A DNA stretch of 64,000 bases from Diogma glabrata (taxonomy: Eukaryota > Arthropoda > Insecta > Diptera > Cylindrotomidae), in contig OY856186.1 of assembly GCA_963693315.1 (NCBI GenBank), forward strand, positions 135,968,396 to 136,032,395, read 5' to 3'. Position numbers and translations under genes: made by a program. A model generated the notes under the pieces. The model ran no database searches, had not been told where the DNA came from, and was given only the letters and a program-made list of their open reading frames with translations. Position 1 is the first letter of the stretch; each line of letters begins with the position of its first letter. Below are positions 36,049 to 48,745 of this stretch, piece after piece.

Positions 36049-37188
36049 GTGAGATCAAAAACTAGATTATTTGATCGAAATTGGCATGCCAACTTGATCA
36101 ACAAGCTCGTTGCGTACGGTTTTCATCCCGCAGTCGTTAAGTTGATTCAAAACTTTCTGTCTAACCGATACATCTTGGTATCTATAGATAGCTTTTCTTC
36201 TGAGTCTAAATTAATAACCGCTGGTGTACCCCAAGGCTCAGTTTTATCTCCCACTTTATTTTTAATTTATATTAACGAACTGTTGCAAATCACCAGTAAC
36301 CCAATAAATAGTTTTGCAGATGATAGTACACTGCACAAGTCATTCGTCCCCCTATCTTCAAAGGGTAAAATGCATGAACGAATAAATCCCGTCCGGAGAG
36401 ACGCTGCCATAAATGTAAACGAGGACCTAAAAAAAGTCGCCGATTGGGGTGACAAAAATTTGGTCAATTTTAATTCCACCTTAACACAGCTTATGATTGT
36501 TTCCAGATCAAAGACCGAGTTTCCCAACGATATTTCAATTAATATGTGTGACGATCAAATAGACGAATGTGAACGCATTCGTTTAATGGGAGTCACAATA
36601 TCCAATGACTTACTCTGGAACGATCATATAATGGCCATGGCAAAGAGCGCGTCAAGAAAACTCGGCCTGCTCAATAGATGTAAAAAATATTTTACTTCGC
36701 GTCAATTACTCCACATTTATAAGTCCTATATTCGTCCCTGTATGGAGTATTGTTGTCAAGTTTGGGGCGCTGCATCTGTTACTATCCTGGCTCTTTTGGA
36801 CTCTGTTCAAAAGCGAGCTATACGAATTGTTGGTGATCGAGATTTAACATTAGATCTTGATTCCTTGCAACATCGTCGCACTGTTGCTGATCTCGTTGTT
36901 TTTTATAAATATCGTCACCAGCAGTGCTCGGATGAAATCAGGTCCATAATGCCTCAGACATATGTTTTTCCCCGTTTGACTCGTCAATCGGTTTGTGCAG
37001 GTGGTCGGACTGTCGAGATTACTCACTGTCATAGTAGTAGAATGCAAAGGGATTTCTTTGTACGTACGTCGTTTAAATGGAATGCTTTGCCCGAATCAAT
37101 AGTCTCGAGTGCCTTCAATCCACAAAGATTTAAAAAAAGCGTCCACCTATACCTCAAGACGCATGTTGTTGTGGGACCTAGGTCTTAA
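36049..37188 (+). CDS. LINE-A reverse transcriptase, C-terminal 379 residues, open
   Basis: An uninterrupted frame encoding the second half of a CR1/jockey-type reverse transcriptase. The first ~7 residues come from palindrome sequence. Motifs: WHANLINKLVAYGF (after motif A, whose FDR remains), AGVPQGSVLSPTLFL at 58-72 (motif B), NSFADDSTLHKSF at 87-99 (motif C, both aspartates kept), MGVTISNDLLWNDHI, YIRPCMEYCCQVWGAA (thumb), VQKRAIRIVGD, and the C-terminus FNPQRFKKSVHLYL ending GPRS. The endonuclease and fingers are missing, so it cannot act alone. Stop at 37186-37188; the 3' UTR contains TGTGACACATTTTG and ends in poly(A). No RNase H is present, as expected for this group. Confidence 0.9.
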   Translation: MRSKTRLFDRNWHANLINKLVAYGFHPAVVKLIQNFLSNRYILVSIDSFSSESKLITAGVPQGSVLSPTLFLIYINELLQITSNPINSFADDSTLHKSFVPLSSKGKMHERINPVRRDAAINVNEDLKKVADWGDKNLVNFNSTLTQLMIVSRSKTEFPNDISINMCDDQIDECERIRLMGVTISNDLLWNDHIMAMAKSASRKLGLLNRCKKYFTSRQLLHIYKSYIRPCMEYCCQVWGAASVTILALLDSVQKRAIRIVGDRDLTLDLDSLQHRRTVADLVVFYKYRHQQCSDEIRSIMPQTYVFPRLTRQSVCAGGRTVEITHCHSSRMQRDFFVRTSFKWNALPESIVSSAFNPQRFKKSVHLYLKTHVVVGPRS

Positions 37189-37262
37189 AAGGTATCTATG
37201 TGTTGTTGTGACACATTTTGTAATTCCTACTACACAACACTTCTTATTAAAAAAAAAAAAAA
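36066..37262 (+). mobile_element. 5'-truncated LINE-A inserted in the right palindrome arm
   Basis: The sequence GGTATGTGAGATC-AAAAACTAGATT of the right arm is followed by LINE-A, then poly(A), then the arm resumes with TTATAAGTCTGTCAAAAAAA. The left arm has no insertion there. The coding part is listed separately. It is the best-preserved LINE-A reverse transcriptase in the window, so it is a young insertion. Confidence 0.9.
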
Positions 37263-38020
37263 AATTATAAGTCTGTCAAAAAAATGTTGTCAAGTGTGTC
37301 AAAAGAAAGATTTTTATTTATTTTTTTACCTAATTTTTTGGAAAAAAAATAAAATTAATTGTTTGTTTGAAATGAAATTTTATTATTATTATTGAGAATT
37401 ATGGCATTATAAGTTTGTCAAAAAAATGTTGTCAAGTGTGTCAAAAGAAAAATTTTTATTTATTTTTTTACCCAATTTTTTGGAAAAAAAAAATTGTTTG
37501 TTTGAAATGAAATTTTATTATTATTATTGAGAATTATGGCATTATTAGTTTGTCAAAAAAATGTTGTCAAGTGTGTCAAAAGAAAGATTTTTATTTATTT
37601 TTTTACCCAATTTTTGGAAAAAAATAAAATTGTTTGTTTGAAATGAAAATTTATTATTATTATTGAGAATTATGGCATTATAAGTTTGTCACAAAAATGT
37701 TGTCAAGTGTGTCAAAAGAAAGATTTTTATTTATTTTTTTACCCAATTTTTTGGGAAAAAATAAAATTATTTGTTTGAAATGAAATTTTATTATTATTAT
37801 TGAGAATTATGGCATTATAAGTTTGTCAAAAAAATGTTGTCAAGTGTGTCAAAAGAAAGGTTTTTATTTATTTTTTACCCAAGTTTTTTTGAAAATAATA
37901 AAATTAATAGTATGTATGAGTGTATGACATGAAATTTTATTATTATTATAGAGAATTATGGCATTATAAGTTTGTCAAAAAAATAATGTAAAGTGTGTCA
38001 AAAAATGATTTCATATATTT
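37262..38020. repeat. Tandem array, six ~140-bp units (right arm)
   Basis: TTATAAGT(C/T)TGTCAAAAA recurs near 37266, 37408, 37550, 37680, 37818 and 37968. It is the inverse of the left-arm array, with the same number of units. Confidence 0.9.
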
Positions 38021-38756
38021 TTTTTAGACAAATTTTTGGAAAAAAATGTATGTATATCTGTTTCTGTTTCTATGATCTGTTTCTATGAAATGTAATTGAA
38101 AAGAAATTGGACATGGAAATTTTTGAATTTGTTGAAGTTTTTGAAATATTTTTGGAATTTTGGAAAAAGTTTGTATTTTTGATTTTGTAATAGTTTTTGC
38201 AATATTTTTAGAATTTTGGAAAAAGTTTTATTTTTTGATTTTGTAAGAGTTTTTTGAATATTTTTAGAATTTTGAATAATTTTTAATTTTTGATTTTATT
38301 ATAATTTTTGGAATTTTGAAAAAATTTTCAATTTTTGATTTCGTAATAATTTTTCAATATATTTAGAATTTTAGAAAAAGTTTGATTTTAAGAATTTTTG
38401 GAATATTATTGGAATATAGAAAAAGTTTAAATATTTGATTTTATTCTAATTTTTGGAATATTTTTGGTATTCTGAAAAAGATGGATTTTATTTTATTTAA
38501 CAATATTTTTGGAATTTTGATTATAATTTTCCGGCAACGTATTGATGATTCGTGTTAGTTTTGTAATAAATTTTTAAACAGAGATAAAAAATACTTGTAC
38601 TTTAACAAAGAGTTATGTTTGATATACATTGCTGCCCAAAACTAAAAACCATGTCCTCATAAAAGTTTTTTGCCGAAAACTATATCAAAATCCTTAACCC
38701 AGACCGAAGTCTTGATATCTCAGAGCTGTGAGATTTCAGCCCCTCCATATTTTATT

Positions 38757-38910
38757 CTTTGGTTCATAATTTTGAATAGTTTTATTTTATTTTTATTTTT
38801 GATATGTATTTACAATTTCAATATTATATTTTATTTGTATAGTCTATTAATAACGCGAGATAATGGCCATGGGCCGAAATATTGTGCAATGTAATAAAAA
38901 TTAAATAAAT
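38757..38910 (+). mobile_element. Possible Penelope-like 3' end
   Basis: ATAATGGCCATGGGCCGAAATATTG near 38860 resembles the GATGGGCCTAGCCCGAAATAT word at the 3' end of the Penelope-like fragment at 4.5 kb, and an A/T-rich tail follows. There is no coding sequence, so this rests on one short motif. Confidence 0.3.
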
Positions 38911-38972
38911 AATATATTAAAAAAACAGTTGGCTGAAAAAGTGCGTGGAGAAAATAAAGTATTGTTTTAGTT

Positions 38973-39790
38973 ATATAAAATTATAAAATTATAAAATTAT
39001 AAAATTATAAAATTATAAAATTATAAAATTATAAAATTATAAAATTATAAAATTATAAAATTATAAAATTATAAAATTATAAAATTATAAAATTATAAAA
39101 TTATAAAATTATAAAATTATAAAATTATAAAATTATAAAATTATAAAATTATAAAATTATAAAATTATAAAATTATAAAATTATAAAATTATAAAATTAT
39201 AAAATTATAAAATTATAAAATTATAAAATTATAAAATTATAAAATTATAAAATTATAAAATTATAAAATTATAAAATTATAAAATTATAAAATTATAAAA
39301 TTATAAAATTATAAAATTATAAAATTATAAAATTATAAAATTATAAAATTATAAAATTATAAAATTATAAAATTATAGAATTATAAAATTATAAAATTAC
39401 AAAATTATAAAATTATAAAATTATAAAATTATAAAATTATAAAATTATAAAATTATAAAATTAAAAAATCATAAAATTATAAAATTATAAAATTATAAAA
39501 TTATAAAATTATAAAATTATAAAATTAAAAAATTATAAAATTATAAAATTATAAAATTATAAAATTATAAAATTATAAAATTGTAAAATTATAAAATTAT
39601 AAAATTATAAAACTATAAAATTATAATATTATAAAATTATGAAATTATAAAATTGTAAACTTATAAAATTATAAAATTAAAAAATCATAAAATTATAAAA
39701 TTAAAAAATTATAACATTATAAAAATATAACGTTATAAAATTTAAAAATTTTAAATATAAAATTGTAAAATTATTGAACTAGAAAATTAG
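38973..39790. repeat. (AAAATTAT)n satellite, ~800 bp
   Basis: An 8-bp unit is almost perfect from 38973 to about 39370, then accumulates substitutions and length changes toward 39790. Confidence 0.95.
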
Positions 39791-41590
39791 AAAATTAAGA
39801 AATTATAAAACATAAAACTATATACATAGTTCTAAAATTGTAAAATTACATATATAATTACAAAATCTTACAAGCGTGATGCATTATTGAATACCATCAG
39901 TAATTTTAAAAGCATACTGTGCTTATCCTTGACCACTTCAACACATGACTTATTGTTGTTGAAGTTTCTTCGTAATTGTAGCTTCAAACCGGTTTCACAA
40001 TCAGCAAAATAAAAAATTTATATAAACATTTTAACTGTATTGTTGACTGTTGTCAATCTTATATACCAAGTTTCATAAAATTCGGTAATATTTGAAGATT
40101 TAAATAAAAACTTTTTGCTATTCCGAATCACAATTCAACGTATTTCGATATTGTCAACAATATCAAAAAGTGAGATTTTTTCGCACTGTTTTGTTCATAG
40201 AAAATTTTCTCAATGCTAAGTTGATAATAGGAATGTTTACTTATATTTTAATATGAATGTAGATTGTAAAAAATTTGGTTGCAGAATAATTTTGTTTTCG
40301 GAATTGCAAAAAACGTTGTGTGCAACTCGTTGCACAAATTAATTTTTTCCGCACTTGTCGTATATTTGTCCAACTCGGCGACGAAATTACGACGAAATTA
40401 CGACGCGTGCGGAAAAAATCAACTTTGTGCAAAAAGATACACAAAGTACTATTCTGGTACTTTATAGTACTTTGCTCAATATACCGCAGGCTTTATAATC
40501 CACATCTTATACTAAAGTTTCATGCTAATTGCTCTCTAAATGAAGACTTTTTTTCGAATTATTTCGAAAAAAGCAATTAACCGTCATATCTTGAATCTTG
40601 TTGAATTTATTTTTTGACTTTGTATTTAATATTGTATTACTCACATATACATAAAAAACATTTAGTGCTATCTGTTTAATTTTCAATAATTAGATTTGTT
40701 TTATGTGAATTTTATGGTTTTTATTCAGCTATAATAATTTAATTATTATTCATTAGAGCTATTTTATTCTTGGTCATTATTAACGATAAAAATGCAAAAG
40801 ATTTATGAGAGGGTAAATAGTTGGGAATAACAGAATCGGTTTAATTACTAAGTAGTGTATATTACACACTTTTTTATAAAAAAATCAAGAACCACCAATG
40901 GACAAATAATAACAAAAAATGATCTACATTTAAAAGCCCTAAAATATATTCTCAAATCAAAATTCTTTATATATTATGTATTCAATTGATATGAATTTTA
41001 TGTTTTGCCGATTGACCATTTTTTTATTAACATTTATATCCAAAAACAAATTAAATTATGAATTTCATGTTTAAATTTTTTATGTAAATTATATTTATAT
41101 TTTTAATAAATTATAAATTTTTATGCTTTCTGTCCATCTTGTTTTACACATGTAAAATGTCAACAAATATATAAAATATAATACATTATATATTTACTTT
41201 TTTGTTGTTGCTGTACCTAAATCAAGTTGAATTAAAGCTTAAAAAAGCTAATAAATTTGATATACAATTGACCTTTTCTGTTTATAATAACTTTTCAGTT
41301 TATTTTACTTTTGGTTACTATATGGTTATTTTGCTCGTTTATCTGTGTTTTGCTTTGTTTATATTGTAATGATTTATTTGTTATTTTTGTTTTAAATTTT
41401 ATGTTGTTTTTTAATAGAAGTTGCAATCAATTTTTATTTCATTCTTACAAATAAACACAGTTTTCGTAGGACGTATATAATTGGTTAAAGTTTTGGTTCA
41501 TTATTTTTTGCCTTCTAATAGAACAAATTTAAAGAAGTCCGCTTATAAAAGAAAACAACGCGTTTGCTAATATACTTTTAAGTTCATTAT
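39791..41590. other. AT-rich DNA, one hairpin, otherwise nothing recognised
   Basis: Apart from the hairpin at 40329-40435 I see no supported gene or repeat. Confidence 0.5.
40329..40435. repeat. Inverted repeat, ~45-bp arms
   Basis: TTGCACAAATTAATTTTTTC, then CGCACTTGTCGTA, on the left is mirrored by CGACGCGTGCGG and AAAAAATCAACTTTGTGCAA on the right. ACGAAATTACG is tandemly doubled at the centre. Likely a small fold-back element. Confidence 0.65.
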
Positions 41591-42545
41591 AATTAGGGCT
41601 CCGTTTTTTATACGGAACACTATTGGTGAGAGTACAACGTGTTTTTCACATTATTTCGATTATCTCGTGAACCATTAATCCTATGAACTTAAAATTTGAG
41701 TTGCTTATAAAACTAACCTATCCACCCAAGATGGCGGGTTAAAAAATAAGTAAAGTTGTGTTCGTTTGTTTTACAGAGGATGTACAGCCTTTGATAACGT
41801 ACATTTTTTTATCGATACGAGTAGGGAATCATATGAAAGGGCTTCATTTAACCATTCCTTAAAAATGTATTTTGGAATTTTACACCTCATCATTTTTTGA
41901 ACGATTCTGAAAAATGACGTTTTCTCTATGTTTTACTGCCCCGATTAACTCCGACCCTATTTCATCGAAAATCTTGAAATACATTTGGAATGATAGAAAA
42001 ATGAGCAGGTTTTTAATGAAAAATATAGAAAAGTGGCAGCTACTCATAACTATATTTATTAAAGGGGTGGGAATGATATGGGGTAAAAACATCATTTAGA
42101 ACCAGGTCACGTGGGGTGTCATTTGAAAAAGATTTCACTTGATTTTAGAAACATTGCCATTTTTTTTAGAATTTTGCAATGCATAGTTTTTGAATTATTG
42201 TCAAAAAAGTGACACAAAAAGTTGGTCCCCTCCCCCTTGCATTTCGAGCTTAATTAGCAGAAAAATTTGAAAAAATTCACAGAGACAGGAAGTTTGATAA
42301 ACTCTGAACGAAAATTATAGCAAAGTCTCAAATAATTATATTTTTGTGCTTTTAAGGGATTGAGGTGGGGAAGGGTGAAAAACACTTTTTGACCCAAGCG
42401 AGTGGGGTGTCATTTGAAAGAGCACTTAATTTAAGAAACATTGCAATATTTTTTAGAATTTTGCGATGCACAGTTTTTTAGTTATTGTTAAAAAAGTTTT
42501 ATTTTAAGTATATGTATACCACCCTAAATGTTGACTCTGATTTAT
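41590..42545 (+). repeat. Dispersed 0.9-kb repeat, copy 1
   Basis: Starts near TTAGGGCTCCGTTTTTTATA. It shares with 59.38-60.29 kb the words GGTGAGAGTACAACG, TTCGATTATCTCGT, TTTTGGAATTTTACACC, TTAACTCCGACC, ATGGTAGAAAAATGAG-type sequence and GAATTTTGCGATGCA. It has no intact coding frame. The start resembles short GGGTTCCGTTTTT elements common in insect genomes (from memory, not checked). Confidence 0.75.
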
Positions 42546-43758
42546 AGAAAAAATATTCTTAATTTAAACCATTAAAAAGCTGGCTAAATCTTTCTTTAGT
42601 TAACATAAACAGCTATGGATAAGATTTAACCTCAAGTTACAATTTTTGATCAATGTATATGTAATTGACATTTACTATTGACGTCTACGATTAAATATAT
42701 ATTCTGTTATGCGTCCATAGTCTGGCGATATAAAGACTTTACAACATAACTTTATGTCATTTATTTTTGATATTGTGTTCTTTTACATTCACGGAAACCT
42801 TGGCGAGCGAATTTTATTTGCACTTGTCCTTTCTTATTATTATTTTAGTTTATTTTAATGAAAGATTAGAAGTTTTGTATGCGTTACAAATCTAAAGTAA
42901 AAGATTATATCGAATATAGACAGAATAAAGGTGTAATACTGGGGAAAATTAAAACTTTTAGCTGCCTATACTCTACCAAACTATAACTTCTCTGAAAAAA
43001 AACATGTCCTATTTCCAATCGAAATGCAATTGTCTTAACCTCACGGTGCGGTCACATATGGCGAATCAAACTAGGAAATTGCTTCAACAACTCTACAATT
43101 ATCAATCGATGAAGTTGAGACAAACACACGAAATATTTATGTGAAAATAAAATATAGTTCAATTAATCTCAAATACTTGAACTTTAAAATGAAAAATTCA
43201 TGACATAAGGCCAAAGAAAAATTTGTTCATGGAAATAGTTATTATCTTTATTCAACTACTGTTATATTCGATATAACACATTATATTTTAAATAAACCTC
43301 ATTATGTTGTAAGGAAAATGTTATCGTGTAATTGTCTCAATCACAGTGAAATTGATTGCAAATAATTTTTCTTTGCATGAATAATAAACTGCCAACTTCG
43401 AGATGAGGTTGTCATGAACTTCAATTTTTTTTTCAGTGTATATAAAAGATTCATAATTTCATTTGCAACGGTGTAATTTGCTAAACATTTTCGTTTTCAA
43501 AAATAGAGAATATGGTATTGGTTGTTCATTAGAATTTTGCTTCGTATAAGAATGATTAAATAAACCATTTAGAAACCCTTCATTGAATCAACTTGGATTT
43601 TTCTTATTCTTATTCTAGTTTGAGATTTTTCTTTCATAACCACCTCGTTAATCTTAAAAACGAGAAAAATTAAACCTTAATCTTGTTTCTAAAAATATTT
43701 TGCTTTAAAAAAAAGGTTTGATTAATATTGTAAATAAATGACACCAAAAGCAAAGCTT
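42546..43758. other. AT-rich DNA, nothing recognised
   Basis: No supported feature. Confidence 0.5.
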
Positions 43759-43979
43759 GGGCCCTATTCTCGAACACATAAATGTAAATTTGGACAATAT
43801 TGTGAAGTTTGTATTGCATAACATTAAATAACGGTTTTAACAATATTGTCTAAATTCAATTTAGACAATATTGTGAAATTCGTTTTTCGTGAAATCGTTA
43901 CCGTTATCGTTTAATGTTATGCAATACGAACTTCACAATATTGTCTAAATTAAGATTTATGTGTTCGGGAATAGGGCCC
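43759..43979. mobile_element. 221-bp MITE with GGGCCCTATTC ends
   Basis: About 75 bp at each end are inverted copies: GGGCCCTATTC, CGAACACATAAAT, GACAATATTGTGAAGTT, TATTGCATAACATTAAA. CTT flanks both sides. The centre has CAATATTGTCTAAATT in both orientations. No coding capacity. A 3-bp target duplication fits PIF/Harbinger-type elements but CTT is not their usual target. Confidence 0.85.
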
Positions 43980-45529
43980 CTTAACTTAAATTTGTGCAAA
44001 AATGTAAACGCCAAAATTCAGAAAAACCTGTTTTCATTGTCAAAAATATTGTAAATTTTAATACTTCAAAACTTTCGCTATTATAATCAAAGTAAATAGC
44101 CAACAAAGATACTTGAAAATATACCAATAAATTGAATCCCATTATCATCATAGACATAATCTATTTTAACATATTTCGTTAGTCACACATCATAAAATTT
44201 TGTTGTTTGCAATTTATAAGGTGATTTTTTTACTCCATATTTTCAGAATCGAAAAAAGTTGTGTTCTATTACTTGACTATAGAAATTTCCATTTTGGTGT
44301 TCCGTATTTTATTTTTTATGTCATTAAAAGTTTTCTTTATATTCTGTTCCGTTCTGTCTGGTTTATCTAACTCATAAAGGAAAAACTGTATACTAGTTGT
44401 AAAAAGATGTAAAATTTATGCTGTTATTTTTAATTACTTCTATGAAAAATATTTTCTTAGTTTCTCATCCGAACGATTATTTTTTTTGGTTTTTCCATTT
44501 TAATAGAAGCTCGTAAGAAACTATTCTAGAAATATGCAAAAAAACGATTTAGTTTTATTTTCACTGCTTCAAGTAAATAGAATTCGAGCAAGTAAAATAT
44601 ATTTAGTGGACGGAATTTGCAATCACTTTTTTGATTTAAATTTAATGAAAATAGTTTAAATTAGTACAGAAATTATCATAGCTTAAATTATTTTATGTTT
44701 TAAATAAAAGTAATTACTAGTTAAATGAATTTAAACCAGAGTTTGCAACCCCCTTTATATCATCCGTTCTTTCAGAGCGAGCACTTAAACAAAATATTAC
44801 ACTCCCAAATAGAGAAATAAAAATAATAAAATATCGTTCTTACTATATTGAAATAAATGTTTTTTCTACTTCAAACTACGAAAATGTCATTTTAATATAT
44901 TATAAAACCTATGTGAAAGGGAAACTTTTTCTAAGTAGTGACTGAAAATGTTTTCAGTCACTAGGACTGAAAGTAAATAAGTTTCGGTGGTCGCCTACAG
45001 GTGGTGGTTATTTAAAGGATTGAATATCTGATTGAATATTTGATATTGAATTTGATTTACTGTTTCTGTTGTTGTTTCGGTTGTTGTGTTTATTTCTGTC
45101 AATATCGCAGTATTTTGAAGGGATTGAATATTTTGATCGAATCGAATCGAAAGTCGAAACTCATTATATCAATTGTGTGTAATTAATCAATTAAACTAAT
45201 AATGAGTGTGTTTTTTTCTATATCGGAGAAACCGGAGCGATAAAATAAAATTTGTATCAGATATATCGTAAAATTTTTTCCTCCGATAATTAACTGTCAG
45301 ATATAAAATATATTCTCTGAGTTCTTTCCGCCAAAAAAAAATTAAAAAAAATTTATTAAATAAATAAATAAATTTTATTAAAAAGTTTATTTTTATTTGT
45401 TTTTAATTGAAACTTTACCTACAATTTTTTAAATTTATACTTTAAACGATGACTTCCAGTCAGTAAAAAAAATATCTATAATATCTGTAAAAGTTTTTAG
45501 AGAAAATATATGAACTATTTTCATTATTC
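43980..45529. other. AT-rich DNA, nothing recognised
   Basis: No supported feature. Confidence 0.5.
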
Positions 45530-45810
45530 ATATTGTCAAATTCATCTACTAAAAACTTACAAAACGACATATCTAAATTTGACTGTGTAAAAAATAAACA
45601 AGATTGTATTTATATATAGCATTTTTACCAGTGTAAAATAATGTTATTATTGTGTTCGTCTGTTATTATTCCATCTGTAGACGAACACAATAATAACATT
45701 ATTTTACACTGGTAAAAATGCTATATATAAATACAATCTTGTTTATTTTTTACACAGTCAAATTTAGATATGTCGTTTTGTAAGGTTTTAGTAGATGAAT
45801 TTGTAAATAT
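45530..45810. repeat. Near-perfect palindrome, ~130-bp arms, 17-base loop
   Basis: Left arm 45530-45661 and right arm 45679-45810. Reading both by eye I find one mismatch over about 124 paired bases (AAAAAC versus AAAACC) and slight divergence at the outer edge. The loop is 45662-45678. It ends in no recognised element. Such identity implies recent origin or ongoing conversion between the arms. Confidence 0.9.
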
Positions 45811-48745
45811 TATCATTTATATTTACAAGCATAGAAAAAATAGCGTTTTCTACGCGTGGTAAAAACGTTTTTGCGTTCCTGAACTTATTCCACTCGACGC
45901 TATCGCGTCTCGTGGACAAACCGTTAAGTCACGCAAAAAGAGACATTTTCACCACTTGTATAAAAATTTACTATTCTTTAAAATACTCACACATTTAAGT
46001 TTTGCTTTAAAATTGAGGCTTTCCAACGTAATAAATTAATAATTTTTGTGAATGCTTTGTTCAGTTTTGCAAGTATTGTTATAAATATATATAAAAACGA
46101 TGACGAAAAGGTACTAAATCTCTTCTTTTGGAAATAAAATGAAAGAAGTTAAAAATAAAATAACTAAAATAAAAACTCCAAAAGAGTGAAATCGAAAAAT
46201 CAAAAATTTTGCTCTTCGAGAATGAACGATATTGAAATTATAAACATTTTAATGTATGAATACTACTTTGAGGAGTGAAATGAATGCTCGAACAAAATAA
46301 AATTGTCAATTCTGATTTAAATCTTTTACTATATATGTACTTACAAAAATGATTGTAAGGTTTACTTAGGTTGATTTATAGGTTTACTTAGGTTGACTCA
46401 TAAATTTTATAAACTTGATCGCTTCATTTTGAAAAGTTTGATCTAACGGTTTCATGAGATTATTTTATGCGATTTTATACTTCCACTCACTTTACGGATT
46501 TTTTCAGTATAGTAATCACACTTATTTTTTTTACTTTTTCTTTTGGGACACTATTAAGTTCTTAGGGCACTACAGATTTCTTTAATGAGATATTTTTGGT
46601 GAAACTTTAGCACGATGTGAGAGGGAACTGATAAGCTTTTGAGCGATATTGGGCAAAGTGGTCATCTGTTTTTAAATTAGAACTACGTTAAATCGAAAAC
46701 ATTATTTAGCAATTAATGAAAGTATTTGATGTATATAACCTCACTATACATCCAGGAATTCTATTATTCATCTGTTCGCCGCAGTGCTTGCTAACGCGAT
46801 TTTTAAAAGATTTCGTCTAAATTATGGATTGAAGAATTTTGCCCGGTAACAATCCGTTTTAATACCAACTCAAAAAAATGTTAATAAGTCATTATATTGT
46901 AAATACAATTAACTTTTTCGTATTCGAATAAATCTGTATCGTTACATTTCATCAAACCCTAAAACGATACAAAATAATTTAGCTTGTTCCCTTTATGTTT
47001 TCTATTTAAGGTTATATCCAAAATTTAAAAAAACCAATAATTGGTTGATTATTGATCATTTATATAAGAAAAACAATATAACTCTCAAATCTGATCCATT
47101 TAAGATTTAAAAATTTACCATTTCTTGAAAGAAAAAAAAGCTCAACGAAAGCTGATTAAATCAAAAGTAAACAAAAATAAAAAACAAATAACCTTAATAA
47201 ATATATGCAATACATGTATATAACAAACAGCAGAAATTTTTAAACTGCATTTAAAATATGTAATCCTTATATGAATGATAATAACAATTCATCCCATAAA
47301 AAGACAGTCTGCCAGTTGTTTTGCAATGTCAGTTTAAATAGAACATAAAAATAATACGAATAATCGACTAAGAACAACTAAAATATGTATCACAAAAATC
47401 CAAAATAAGATTTCTTTTATTCCTACATATATGCTTAGAACAATACGAGTCTTTGTCTTATTAGTTTCAGTAAATTTATATTTCATAAAGAATGGAAGAA
47501 AATCATAACATAAGAATAAGTTAAAATTAATTTCAATGCGCACAATGTTGTGCTTTTTTCTGTTCATTCAATCATAATGGTGCATCACATCTCCAATTGA
47601 ACCACACAAAAATTACAAATAATTTATTTCACTAAATGTGAAATATTTAACACAAAATAACCACAATCGATAAAAATAATTCTTATAAAATTTATGACAG
47701 ACATGCATTTGCCTATTTATTACTATATGCAAAGTAGTTATAGCGATGTGTTTTCTGTTCTATTGAAAGTTTTCAACAAAATTTTATTATTTAATCAATT
47801 TTTCATTTTACTTTTATTAAAAAATTTAAAAAATTCATGTGAAAAAGTCAATTTCGAAGCAATAAATAATTAAAAACTATTAAAGAACTTCATTAATAAT
47901 TTAACGATCGAACGAACAGTTTGAAAATAAATTTAATGTCAGGTTTTAATTTAGACTGAATAATACATACATAAATTTTAATGAAATAAGTTATGCAGCC
48001 GTTAGTTTTATGTAATTAATTGTTTGTTGATTATACTTGTTATCGATTTATAATTTTAGATGATGAGCATGCATCAATTATGTGTAGGTTGTTTCTTATA
48101 TTTATTTTTGCATAGTTGAATAGTAATGTTATATTTGAAATTCATATTTTGAATCAATGTTTTGAAATATTAAATTCATGGAGTCATAATTTAAGTTAAA
48201 TAATTTTTTATTATCTAATCCATGTGTAATGAACTGCCGAGGAATCCAGTGCCTAGAGTGAGTTCCGGCCATACTCAGTTTGTAAGTTCGGATCTACCTC
48301 CTCAGTCCTGAAATTGTCTTCCTAGCATATTTTTCTGACAGAGCGTCTCTTCTGAAATCCCCAACTATCACAGTTATAAATAAGCTGAATATGTAATGCA
48401 AATTGCTACACATATAGGTCCTACGGGAGTCTTCATTATAAAACAATGCCAAGCTTGCTTTAAAAATAAATTTAATGGTCTTTGCATTAGCAAATTGTTT
48501 TTAAACTTCAAGTGTATAGCAAGTTGTTTTCAAACCTCTACCACTAGAATAAAAAATAAATTATGATGGTATAGAGTTGGACTCAAATTTGTAGTTTTGC
48601 ATTAGAATTAGTTTTAATACAATATTTGCTTTGCAATTTAATACGAACTTGCTATACATAACCCATATTGCAAAGCTTGTAGTAAAAATTGCAGTAACTT
48701 TTTCAACTGTGTAGTTGAGTGTGTGAGAGTGTAGTCGGAGTGAAT
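45811..48745. other. Unassigned AT-rich DNA with one decayed repeat
   Basis: 46590-46800 contains GAAACTTTAGCACGATGTGAG and GGGCAAAGTGG, a diverged unit of the repeat at 7.5-8.1 kb, and TCACTATACATCCAGGAA, which resembles 9.67-9.70 kb. The rest shows nothing I can name. Confidence 0.45.

Larger units (their letters stand above)
33568..38756. repeat. 5.2-kb palindrome: two head-to-head copies of repeat X
   Basis: The left arm (33568-35546) and right arm (35640-38756, less a 1.2-kb LINE-A insertion) are inverted copies, about 95 percent alike where I compared them. From outside in the modules are: a TATGGAGGGGCTGAAATCTC edge; a segment with CAATACGTTGCCG; a ~57-bp A-rich degenerate repeat (TTTTTCAAAATTCC, ATTATTACAAAATC); six ~140-bp units; GATCTCACATACCAATCCC; TTCCGGTACAGTTATCGAAC; a CTGTCTGCCGGCC segment; and ACTTCGGTCTG at the centre. 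The same ACTTCGGTCTG, reading inward, is near the outer edges (33611 and 38710). The spacer is 93 bp. No coding sequence of its own is visible. Confidence 0.85.

Noticed and set aside
41880..42099. Overlapping open frames on both strands
   Set aside because: Part of the dispersed 0.9-kb repeat; the frame is not kept in the 59.4-kb copy.
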